From Acanthosepion lycidas (taxonomy: Eukaryota > Mollusca > Cephalopoda > Sepiida > Sepiidae), in contig OZ010573.1 of NCBI GenBank assembly GCA_963932145.1, forward strand, positions 88,346,163-88,410,162: DNA of 64,000 bases, read 5' to 3'. Positions 33,694-43,554 of the stretch are shown here, in pieces. Below the pieces are notes generated by a model. The model did not search any database. It saw only the letters and a program-made list of their open reading frames with translations, and had not been told where the DNA came from. Position 1 is the first letter of the stretch. Each line of letters opens with the position of its first letter. The translations under genes were made by a program, and so were the position numbers.

Positions 33694-34959
33694 GTACAGT
33701 GTTAAAACCTGAAAGCGAAGGTTTTATTCTTGCTGAAATGGACCAATGTTTGCTAACTAGGAATTACGAAATACACACAGTGAAAAATTGTGTTGACATC
33801 AAATGCAGATTCTGCAATAAATATCAAGAAACAATTGACCGTCTTGCATCAGATTGCAGTGTTAGCACCCACTGAATATGAAACTTGGCCTGACAGATTG
33901 TGTCAATATATGCTCTGGATAACATGCAACATTTCCAGGATTGAAACTGCAAGAAACTGGTATGAACATCAGTGGTATGAACCGGTTACTGAGATACGAA
34001 AAATTTATGGGAGTTTACAATACACGGAGACGGGACAATCAAAGTTAATAGCCCAGACACCGTGCTCAGATCCCACAAAAAGAGAATTTCCTTTTCTTAT
34101 TGCCATGGCGGTTCCTTCAGATTGTATTCTATCTTTTATGTTAAAAAAACAAAACAAAAGAAAAAACTATCAAAATACTAGGAACTTGAAATGAAATTCT
34201 AAAAAATATGGCACATGTGGACATCAATAGTTACAGTTGTATTTGGAGCCCTGGGCTGGATTGTAAAATACCCCGACAGACTCACTGAAGTGATTCTTGG
34301 TAGCCGATGACAAAGAAAAAAAAAGAATTGTACTTCCAAGTACATATCACACATTACGAAGAGTTAGATTTGTGTGAAAAGTGTGTTATCTCAGATTTTA
34401 GAGGTTGTTTTTTGTCTTTTTTTTTGTCTTTTTTTTTTGTTTTGTTTTTTTGGCAAAAATTATCAGAGGAAATGTCAGGAAGCCATTTGCCATTTCTTAC
34501 CTTAGATTTCAGCTCGGTCCCCGGAAGGAAATATGTATACAACAGAAATCGAAGAAAAATGTTATTAGAGCAAATAAAAGATTATTATAACGGACTAGAG
34601 AGGAAAATATTTACAAACGTCGTTGTTACGAAACCACAGATTGAACCGCTAATCATATTGATTTAAAAGATTGCTCAATAGGTATGAATATGGAAGCATT
34701 GGAATTTTGTAAACGTCTGACATTTGAAAAATGCATAACAATAATATATGCAGAGATTAGATGCTCATCGAGAGAATGAAGGTGATAAAATTTCTATGAA
34801 AATAGGGACACTATATATACTTCAGTCATAAGGGGGATGCTTTTTTCAAGAGGTACGTAGTCTGCGGGATCACATCTCTTTATCAAAACGATTTTGAATT
34901 CAGCGTTTTCCTTCTTCGAGATTTATTGCCACCTCAAGTCAAGAGTGCCCAGACAGCCG

Positions 34960-35065
34960 ATAGAAGATGAGATGGATTCATAATTTTCCTACAAGTATTG
35001 AAAGTAACGTATACAGAGAATATTCGAACTCGGCTAACAGATTTCTCTTCCAGTATCAGTTACAC
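34960..35065. repeat. Dispersed repeat fragment
   Basis: Shares words with 3,460-3,530 (CGAACTCGGC, CAGTTACACT). Confidence 0.35.
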
Positions 35066-35119
35066 TATTTGCATTACATAGTGTCTTAAGGTAAACACTA
35101 AAAGTTTAATTTATGCTAA

Positions 35120-35270
35120 TTTAGATATGTACGAAAGGGTTAAGATATCCAGATTTAGATATACGAAAGTATTAATATATCTATAGTCATATACGAAAGG
35201 ATTATTATATGTAGATGTAGATATATACAAAACTATTAATATATGCTTATTTAGATATATTCAAAACAAT
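35120..35270. repeat. Degenerate tandem repeat of about 30-34 bp
   Basis: About 4.5 diverged units of the type AGATATATACGAAAG.ATTA followed by ATATNT-rich sequence. Confidence 0.6.
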
Positions 35271-35271
35271 T

Positions 35272-35640
35272 ACCGTATTTGACAGCGTATAGGGCGCCCT
35301 TTTTTTACTAAAAATATCTTTAAAAATTCCTTGCGTCTTATATGCCATATGTAGATCTAAAATTCGAGATAGTCGGCCGAAATTAACTACCTGGCAACTC
35401 ATATTAGCTTAGACTTTAACATGAAAGACCAATGGAACACGTGGATGGCAATTCTTGCCTTAAACTTACAGGAAAAATAAAAAGACCCAGCATTGCACAA
35501 GTCTGCGAATGGGTGAATCAAACTTCGAATGATATTAAACCTGAAATTGTTTTCAAATAGAATGTGTAATTATTCGTATTGTTTTGTAATTGGTAAATTC
35601 TGCGTTTTATAATGTTGATAAGACCAGAATAGTATTTTCA
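35272..35640 (+). mobile_element. Pogo-like DNA transposon remnant
   Basis: The 5' part starts TACCGTATTTGACAGCGTAT and GGGCGCCC. Later come TTGCGTCTTATATGCCATAT and, near the right side, TCTGCGTTTTATAA. Such words are typical of pogo-type ends. At 35,424-35,560 the frame reads MKDQWNTWMA and, after a frameshift, KRPSIAQVCEWVNQTSNDIK followed by PEIVFK. This matches the remembered C-terminal region of pogo-family transposases. The rest of the transposase is deleted. Confidence 0.65.
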
Positions 35641-35752
35641 TTTGGTCTCTATATAAATCTCAATAAGTCCGACCAATCATAAGTTCTTAAATTACAGCAC
35701 GAATCTTCAAAAAGGCCATTTTCACATTTGCCTCTTTTTACATTAACTTCTA

Positions 35753-35852
35753 TTAGGTTGGTGCAAAAATAATGACGTAATAATGTCGTTTTTGACGTAT
35801 TTTTAACGTCAAAAAACGACATTATTACGTCATTATTTTTGCACCAACCTAA
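35753..35852. mobile_element. Mariner-type palindromic MITE, long subfamily (copy 6)
   Basis: A 100-bp palindrome flanked by TA with intact ends and the TGACGTAATAATGTCG inner arms. One T is missing in the left TTTTTT run. Confidence 0.95.
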
Positions 35853-36199
35853 TACATTAACTTCAGTGTTCAATTTTTAAATAGAACCTATCTTCAGTAT
35901 TATAATCAAGAAATAAAAAAATCAAATTTAACCTGCGGTTTTTAATACTGACCTTGTTCACTATAGTTAAACTAAAAGCGTCGATTTATATCTGACAAGA
36001 GAAAAAATCCGCAGTAGCATTACAGCTCTTTATATCATGGAAGATAAGAAGTGGAATTAAATTGAAATGTATAATTAATAAATATAATATATTATTATGA
36101 CCCCAAAAGTAGTAGATTTGTACTTTAAATAAGAGAAAATTATTATGCATAGTTTCAAAAAGTAGGCCAGGATTATTTATTAGAAATGTTTATAATGGC

Positions 36200-36830
36200 A
36201 AAAAGAAAAAATCATTTTATGTTTAAATTTTGCTCTCGTGAAAATATCCTCCTTTTGTCTTGATTACTGCAGCACAATTGTTTTTTGGTATTCGTTGCAA
36301 AAGTTTCTCAAATTTAAACTTTGATAATTAATTCCATTCTTTTTTATATAACCCAGAGTTCTTCTTAATTTTTTTTCACTCTTTTGTCAAGTTCATGCCA
36401 TCCTAATTCTGAGGCTAGCTTGAAACATTTAAACGCTAGTGTATATATAGGTGGTTATTCTGAAATTCATTGTTGCTCGGTGAATAACGTGATTATCTAG
36501 AAAACTATTGGAAATGCATTGATTCTTAACAATGTTCCCTTTTAATATGGTCACTTGATTAAGTTTGTATAATCCTCGCCAAACAACGCTGGAGCACGAA
36601 CCCACCAGAAAATTAATCTTTCTCGATCTTGTTCATATAGGATTTGTTCAGTTTTCAACTTTTCAAATCCACTGCCTTTCAGAAACATTTCACATCAAAT
36701 CCTTTTCTCAGAATTCAAGATCAAAATCGTCATGTTTCTTTTGTTTGTTTCTCCACAACTTTCGGACACGTGTAATCCCAACAATGTATTTCCACCATTA
36801 AGGCGTCTTGATGCTTCCTTAAAAAAAAAC
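36200..36830 (-). pseudogene. Tc1-like transposase, heavily decayed
   Basis: Minus strand, C-terminus last. It reads ASRRLNGGNTLLGLHVSESC and NKRNMTILILNSEKR (HTH-to-linker type). A WWVRAPALFGEDYTNLIK stretch follows, where a Tc1 element has its W-R-P..A..P segment. Then come SELGWHELDKRVKKN (the segment after DLNP.E) and finally KLLQRIPKNNCAAVIKTKGG followed by YFHESKI before the stop. IP/MP...AVIK.KGG is the hallmark C-terminus of Tc1-type transposases. At least six frameshifts or stops are present, and the catalytic Asp residues are not recognisable. Confidence 0.7.
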
Positions 36831-37215
36831 AAGCCATATGAAGATTTATGAATTTCCAACTTATCGATTGCATTGAACAAAATTCATAGCTGTGTTTTTC
36901 TATTTAATCCCCAATGCTATAATGTAAAAAAAAAAAATTAAGCAATCACTATATTTCGCAAATACTTTTTTGGTTGCATGAACACACGCCTTTTAAATAA
37001 CAAATATATATTTTTTTTTATTTAATTTATCAGCTTTGGAACGAAAGTTGTGTTGATTTTACCGTGTACATGCTAATAGAAATGCTTATAGAAAAAAATG
37101 ATTATAATTCCATTGATTCCTAGAACCTCATTTCATCTGTCAACAATTATATAAATACCAGGATTTTTTAATTATTTTTGTATTGATGTAAAATAGTAGA
37201 CCGACAAGATCATCC
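36830..37215. other. Unassigned AT-rich DNA
   Basis: No feature recognised. Confidence 0.35.
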
Positions 37216-37219
37216 AAAG

Positions 37220-38050
37220 GGTTTTGCTAACCCCTTCAGAACTGATTATTTTTAGAAGAATATGGGGAATGAAACAGTTTCTTCCAGCCGAGCTCCTCTT
37301 TATTCAATCGTGCAGGGTGAGAACAGGTATTATCGTGATGGAGGATTACTCCCTTTCTATTGACTAAAGATGGACAGTTTTCTTTTCAGTTCTGCCTTCA
37401 AACAATGAAATTGTCAGCAGTAGAGATCACCTTTGTTTGATTATTGTCTAACAGTTCTTAAATGAAGATTCCTTTATTATCCCAGCATACGCTGAATATG
37501 ATCTTCTTTGAATGGTGTTCTCTCTCGTTTACTGAAAAAGTATGTTTCTTCATCTGTTTTACTCATGACAGCGCTTAACATTATAGTAAAGAAACTATTT
37601 CGGATCCCCATTAACAAGCTTGCGCAAAATAGCACTGGAAGTTGCTAAGTAAGCAATGATTCGCAAGAGGCAAGTCATCAGGGACCTATTTTTCAACTAC
37701 TGAAACCTTTCCAGTTGATTCAATTCGGGTTGGACTGCCGTAGACTAACATGTAAATTTTCACTGAGTTCCCTAGCTGTGGTAGCAGAGTGTGCTGTAAG
37801 AGCAGCTTCTAAATCCTATCCTTTTAAACGACCCTCTTCTGGCTCGTTCGCAACACTAAAATCTTGAAGGTTGAAAAAGGGAAACTCACCTTTTGTGACT
37901 CCTTTCACTAAATGGTTCTACCTCATGAATGTGTTGGATTGATTTTGCAGCTGCACTAGGGTTTACACATTTATGAACCACATAGTGTACAACATTTTGA
38001 ATTTGTGCTTTAGTTGCGTCGAATGAGGGACTGGTTCTTTATTAAATTAT
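37220..38050 (-). pseudogene. Mariner (DD34D-type) transposase, heavily decayed
   Basis: Minus strand. The N-terminal half includes TTARELSENLHVSLRQSNPN (second HTH region). The middle has LRKLVNGDPK followed by a stop and FLYYNVKRC, where the family has VTGDEKW.LYDN-K (first catalytic Asp). The C-terminal half in another frame reads VNRKGVILHHDNTCSHPARL and NKEELGWKKL, containing the HHDN motif with the second catalytic Asp. Order and spacing match mariner transposases. Multiple stops and frameshifts make it non-functional. Terminal repeats could not be recognised, and they do not match the MITE ends in this window. Confidence 0.75.
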
Positions 38051-38249
38051 GAATAATAATCTTATAATCTGTAAGAAAAGATATAAATTACTTAACGTAG
38101 GAATGAAGCTACAATTACTAATTTATGTTTTTTTTATGTTGTTTAGGATTTACTAAGTAACATAAATCGTTTCAGAATAAAAAGATGAGTCCAAATTGCA
38201 AATCGTGGGCATCAAAATCAAAAAATTTTCCACGACTGCAGTATATTAA

Positions 38250-40150
38250 ACATACTTGCTGACAGTATAGAAAAGGCACTTTCCACCCACCCATCTTCAA
38301 ACATCTTTGTCTTTGATGAACCTAATGCTCACCACAATACGAGGTATAAACATTCTAAAGGGACTGATGTTGCTGGTGTTCAAAGATTAACATTTTCCAT
38401 TAACCAATCCCTTACACAAAGCGTGAAATTTCCTTACTCGTTTCCTTATCAAAACCGAGCAAGATACTTCTCTATTTGTTTTATATCTTGTCAACTCTAC
38501 ACACTCTTGCAGACATTCGCAACACTGCCCTCTTGGAAATTCTGACCACTCTGTTATTAATATTTCGTCCCAATCCTCTATTAAATAATAACCCCCTATC
38601 AACAAGACGTCTTTCAGTTACCAGTTTGCTGATTGGGACTCACTCCGCGACGCTTCTTGAACTGACATCTTTAAGCTTCCACGTAAAATTTGACCTGCTG
38701 GGGTTTCTTCCTGAGTCAAAGCCGGCATGAACGTTTTCAACTTTTCTCGAAGGAACAAACTGACTGTTTGCCGAGAGAATGAGGAACCGCATAGCCTCTA
38801 ACAACTTTGGCTCTTGCGATTACTGGCGTCTCTGCAATAGGGCATGAAATAAATTTAAGGTCTCTATCCCCACCTCTTCAATCAATATCAGATGTTATCA
38901 TCCTCTGTTGATAAATTCTATTCAAATTGTATTCTTGACTCATCTGAAATATCGTAGCCTTACTTTCTGCTATCGTCTCTAACCTAGGTCCCCACAAAGG
39001 ATGTGCACCCGGTGATATCCCTGTAATAGCCATTAAGAATTGTGCTCCTGAACTGGTCCCTGTTCTCTATAAATAAATACCTCGCTGCCCGCTGCTAACC
39101 TGCCTGCTGGAAGTCATCATTTGTTGTTCCATTTTTTTAAGAACTCCGGTGTAGCCGACCCAGATATCGGCTTATTAGCCTTTTACATCTTTTGGGAAGA
39201 CTCCTAGTGGTCTTAATATATACTGAATTGGTTTATCACCTCTCATCGCAAGACCTTTTCTCAGACAGGCAATATGACTTTCGTTTCTCCACGTCAACTG
39301 ATGATGTACTGGCAATATTTGAGGAAAGACTTTATCATGCTCTAGATAAAAACAGCAAAACCCGGGCTTTTGGATTGGACATATCGAAAGCCTTTGGCAG
39401 AGACTAGCATTCAAGCCTTTTCCATAAGCGGAAAAGTTATGGCGTCGCTGAACATTTTCTTTAACTGATCCACTCTTATCCTTCAAACGGTGAAATGAGA
39501 GTTTTCCTGAACGTCTACTCGTCTAGATCCTTTCGTATTTTGCTGGTGTCTCCCACTGCTCTATCCTGGGTCCTACACTTTTTTAAATTTTCATTAATGA
39601 ACTTCCTAGTAACATCAGCTCTCAACTTGGCATCTACGATGACGAAACAATTTACTCCTGCCTCGATAGTAAAGCTTATCACTCTAACAAGGTCAAAATG
39701 GCAGCCGATGTACAAAACTATCCCAACTTCGTAGTTAACTGAAGCAAAAGATCGCTTGTTAATTTTAACGACTCCAAAACTATTAATCATCTTACAGACT
39801 CTTTGTTGCCTTCCATCACCATGACTATTGCTGTGCTCCAGGAGAAATAATTGATGTGCCTTTTCACAAGCTTGTTCTCTGCTAATATGAAAGGGAATGA
39901 CTATATTGAATCCATTCTTAGGTCAGCTCCGAAGAAAGTCGGTTCACTATGTCAGGCGTGTCAATTTTTCTCTCCAGAATCTATCTGACATATATATATA
40001 TAAATTTACCATTCGTCCATGCTTAGAATATTGCTGCTACATATGTTCCTCTGACCCTGTTCTTTACCTTGAAATCCTTGATAAGACCCAAAGAAAAATT
40101 TGCAGTAGTACTAGTCCTTATCTGGCAGCTCGGTTCCAGTCCCTTTACCA
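38250..40150 (+). pseudogene. LINE-C endonuclease to C-terminal region, longest copy
   Basis: A jockey/CR1-like element in broken frames. Endonuclease remnant at 38.26-38.64 kb: FVFDEPNAHHNTRYKHSKGT, where GDFNAHH is expected, so the Asp-Asn metal/phosphate site is damaged, then SINQSLTQSV. Linker: FKLPRKI. A KGCAPGDIPV segment near 39.0 kb matches the A.GPDGIP motif before RT. RT proper: ELVYHLSSQDLFSDRQYDFR, LDISKAFGRD (normally SKAFD), and GIYDDETIYS at 39,628-39,660, where one Ala codon of YADD is missing. After RT: IYKFTIRPCLEYCCYICSSD and LDKTQRKICSS. It then ends abruptly and LINE-A sequence follows. Confidence 0.85.
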
Positions 40151-40155
40151 ATAAT

Positions 40156-40770
40156 TAAAAAAACATATGAAATTTTAAATATCTGGGAGTTTTTTTAACT
40201 GGGGAAGGAAAGAAAGACACTGAAATCCGAAGGCGTACTGAGAGAGCAGAAGGAGCATTCCAAAATTTTAAGCAGAGTACGATGAAATCAATGAATTTCT
40301 CTAGAAATCTGGAAAAGAATATTAATCTGCTATATGATATCTGTTCTGTATGGGCGTGAGTGCTAGACGATCTCCTCAAAGATGAAGAGGAGACTTGAAG
40401 CAACAGAAATATGGTTCTACAAAAGGATGATACGTATATCGTGGACCGAATACGTGAATAACGACGAACTTTTAGAGAGAATGGAAACAAAAAGGAAACT
40501 AATATTTAATATCAAGAAGAGATAGTTGAGGTTTCTGGGGCATATAATGAATAAGGAGGGCTTGGAAAATCTGTTACTCACGGGACAGATAGAGAGCAAA
40601 AGGGACAGAGGTAAACAATGCATAACTTACCCAATGAGCTTGAGTAAATGGATGGCAGAACAGGGCTTAGGAGGAATAACAAAGACAAAATCTACAAGGG
40701 ACGAGAAGATGTGGAAAGCCATAATCGCCTGTGTCCTGATGGAACACAGCATATAAAGAAGATGTTTAAA
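40156..40770 (+). pseudogene. LINE-A C-terminal fragment joined to LINE-C
   Basis: Reads NFKYLGVFLTGEGKKDTEIR followed by RRTERAEGAF. A segment at 40,390-40,460 parallels RLEATEMWFYRRML..SWTE. Then come LRFLGHIMNKEGLENLLLTG, QIESKRDRGKQCITYPMSLS and KAIIACVLMEH at the end. The same order is seen at 46.3-46.9 kb. It begins exactly where LINE-C stops, making a chimeric join. Confidence 0.8.
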
Positions 40771-40774
40771 AAGT

Positions 40775-41240
40775 TTTAATTGAAACTAAGAAAGGATATA
40801 AAAGGATACTAAATATTAAATCCAGAAGATCGCCCCAAACGAATAGTCCCTTGTGTATTTTCATTGTTCCAAATATATTTCCTTTGTATGGATTTCTCTG
40901 CCGTATTCTGCTTTATAATAGGAAAAGCGTTCCGTTAGAAAAGCCCAAATTAAACTCTTCGTACATTCGTATAGTTTATCCTAATCCAGAATAACTCAAG
41001 TGTTTAAGTGATAGCAGCATCTTTCAAAATTCAGCATATAAAATAACCTACTGTAAGTCATTTACCCTAAGCCATTGTATATACGCTTTTACTATTATTG
41101 TCAACAATTATTTTCCTTAAGTACTTTTGTACTATTTCTCGAAAATGGTAATAATGGAGGATTTGCCATGATTTGCTATAAATTCTAAAATAAACACCTT
41201 GATTCATCAAATTTTCTACCATTACGTGCACTATTTTGTT
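40775..41240. other. Unassigned DNA
   Basis: No feature recognised. Confidence 0.35.
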
Positions 41241-41494
41241 GCATCGTGTCTATTTTGCCTTCGATCTAGCATTATTGATTTTAACGATGTTATATGAAAT
41301 GGTACAGCTACTAGCAAACGTTCGTCCTGGGTACGGCGTTAAACTGCATCCAACAGCAGGGCCTCTGATCAGGAGGTTTTGAGGAGCGTAGAACCACCTC
41401 TTAATTGCTGATGTTCCCAGGTCCACCCTGACCCGGGATGGTAGCACCTGTTAGGGTCCCAGCTATGGGCAAATAGTGAACTCCCAGTCTAGCC

Positions 41495-42690
41495 CGCGTC
41501 CTGGGTATGACGGTAAACTGCATCCGCGTCCATGGGTATGACGGTAAACTGCATCCGCGTTCATGGGTATGACGGTAAACTACATCCGCGTTCATGGGTA
41601 TGACGGTAAACTACATCCGCGTCCATGGGTATGACGGTAAACTGCATCCGCGTTTCATGGGTATGACGGTAAACTGCATCAGCGTCCATGGGTATGACGG
41701 TAAACTGCATCCGCGTTCATGGGTATGACGGTAAACTACATCCGCGTTCATGGGTATGACGGTAAACTACATCCGCGTTCATGGGTATGACGGTAAACTA
41801 CATCCGCGTCCATGGGTATGACGGTAAACTACATCCGCGTCCATGGGTATGACGGTAAACTGCATCAGCGTCCATGGGTATGACGGTAAACTGCATCCGC
41901 GTTCATGGGTATGACGGTAAACTGCATCCGCGTCCATGGGTATGACGGTAAACTACATCCGCGTCCATGGGTATGACGGTAAACTGCATCCGCGTCCATG
42001 GGTATGACTGTAAACTGCATCCGCGTTCATGGGTATGACGGTAAACTGCATCCGCGTCCATGGGTATGACGGTAAACTACATCCGCGTCCATGGGTATGA
42101 CGGTAAACTGCATCCGCGTCCATGGGTATGACGGTAAACTGCTTCAGCGTCCATGGGTATGACGGTAAACTGCATCAGCGTCCATGGGTATGACGGTAAA
42201 CTGCATCCGCGTTCATGGGTATGACGGTAAACTGCATCCGCGTTCATGGGTATGACGGTAAACTGCATCCGCGTCCATGGGTATGACGGTAAACTGCATC
42301 CGCGTTCATGGGTATGACGGTAAACTGCATCCGCGTTCATGGGTATGACGGTAAACTGCATCCGCGTTCATGGGTATGACGGTAAACTGCATAAGCGTCC
42401 ATAGGTATGACGGTAAACTGCATCTGCGTTCATGGGTATGACGGTAAACTGCATCCGCGTCCATGGGTATGACGGTAAACTACATCCGCGTCCATGGGTA
42501 TGACGGTAAACTGCATCAGCGTCCATGGGTATGACGGTAAACTGCATCCGCGTCCATGGGTATGACGGTAAACTGCATCCGCGTCCATGGGTATGACGGT
42601 AAACTACATCCGCGTTCATGGGTATGCCGGTAAACTGCATCCGCGTTCATGGGTATGACGGTAAACTGCATCCGTATATTAGGTATGGCG
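41495..42690. repeat. 31-bp minisatellite, about 38 copies
   Basis: The unit is CGCGTCCATGGGTATGACGG followed by TAAACTGCATC. It is regular at 31 bp, with one 32-bp unit near 41,650. Recurrent variants are CGTC/CGTT, CTGCAT/CTACAT and ATCCGCG/ATCAGCG, interspersed along the array. The unit matches the element's own head (GTCCTGGGTACGGCGTTAAACTGCATCC in two pieces at 41,325-41,352). A degenerate unit at 42,673-42,705 (TTAGGTATGGCGATAAACTA) leads back into the element sequence. Confidence 0.97.
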
Positions 42691-42715
42691 ATAAACTACG
42701 TCCAACAGAAAGACC

Positions 42716-43455
42716 GTTTTTGAAAAATTAAGGTTGTCAGCTATACGGTTTTGGAAAAATAGTATTCCCAGCTCTACGTTTTTGGAAAAATAATATTACC
42801 AGCTCTACTTTTTTGGAAAATAATAAAATAATCTTCCCAGCTATACGTTTAAAAAACGAAAAATATTACCAGCTATATGTCTTTTAACAAAATCTTATTC
42901 AATGGAATTGTAACTGGGGTCAAAACACGGTGAAAGGATGATGTTTTTTGTTGTTTTTTTTTTTTAAATAAATAATGTTGCCAGTTATACGTTTTTGAAA
43001 AAAAATTATGTTGCCAGCTATACATTTTGAAAAAAATAATGTTGCCAGCTATACGTTTAAGAAAGAATGATGTTGCCAGCTATGGGTTTTTGAAAAAAAA
43101 TAATAATGTTGCCAGCTATACGTTTTTTGAAAAAAAAATGATGCCAGCTATACGTTTTTGAAAAAAAAAATGTTGCCAGCTATACGTTTTTGAAAAAAAA
43201 AAATGTTGCCAGCTATACGTTTTTGAAAAAAATAATGTTGCCAGCTATACGTTTTTGTAAAAAATAATGTTGCCAGCTATACGTTTTTGAAAGAATGATG
43301 CTGCCAGCTGTAGGTTTTTGAAAAAAAAATAATAATGTTGCCAGCTATACGTTTTTTGAAAAAAAAAAAAAAATGTTGCCAGCTATACGTTTTTGAAAAA
43401 ATAATGTTGCCAGCTATACGTTTTTGAAATAAATAATGTTGCAAGCTATACCAAA
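42716..43455. repeat. Second minisatellite, about 20 units of roughly 33-38 bp
   Basis: The unit is GTTGCCAGCTATACGTTTTT followed by GAAAAAAATAAT, with variable A-run length. Early units (42,740-42,890) are more diverged and include CCCAGCTCTACG. An interruption lies at about 42,893-42,970. One unit near 43,078 reads CCAGCTATGGGTTTTTG, linking it to the CCCAGCTATGGGC of the element head. Confidence 0.92.
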
Positions 43456-43554
43456 ATCATTTTCGGCATAAAGTGACCACGAAGGTTGGAATGCCGTTAA
43501 GCAAAACAAACAAACAAAACAAATACTAAACGTATATATTTATTTTCTAAGCGT

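Larger units (their letters stand above)
30345..34700 (+). pseudogene. LINE-B non-LTR retrotransposon, long decayed copy
   Basis: The order is readable through many frameshifts. Pre-RT region: HWKRKIENEISQLKSEISVV, VKRKYKIRNENEVLSAKENI and QRIRHYEKRSRFYRQNKIFQ (30.79-31.09 kb). RT starts with KKNYRPITSLPF (31.46 kb). After a SINE insertion come GCKPYSYRCKGQLLINRMIL and FGIAWIDYRKAFVSVRHSW (31.88-32.02 kb). The catalytic box region FYTNELKLYVNNDIELEDLL (32.28-32.35 kb) has Asn-Glu where Asp-Asp is expected. Next come NMHHRKADSDRLYIHRKKVG (32.71 kb) and a CRFC-X8-DRLASDC zinc-knuckle-like motif (33.80 kb). The tail runs ETARNWYEHQW to a VVFGALG-like end (34.23 kb). A second, shorter copy lies at 43.55-45.24 kb. 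The pattern resembles R2/Dong-type elements in memory, but that assignment is uncertain. It is not functional. Confidence 0.85.
41320..43525 (+). repeat. Giant family M element with two internal minisatellites
   Basis: The head (41,325-41,494) has CGTCCTGGGTACGGCGTTAA, GGCCTCTGATCAGGAGGTTT and GGGTCCCAGCTATGGGCAAA, as in the compact copies at 18.14 and 47.14 kb. The tail (43,458-43,525) has TTCGGCATAAAGTGACC...GTTGGAATGCCGTTAAGC and a (CAAA)n-like end. Between them lie two tandem arrays (separate entries). Compact copies are about 365-420 bp, so about 1.8 kb has been added by array growth. Confidence 0.75.

Noticed and set aside
41495-42690. CRISPR array
   Set aside because: The 31-bp units are directly contiguous without spacers, and the context is eukaryotic. 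It is a minisatellite.
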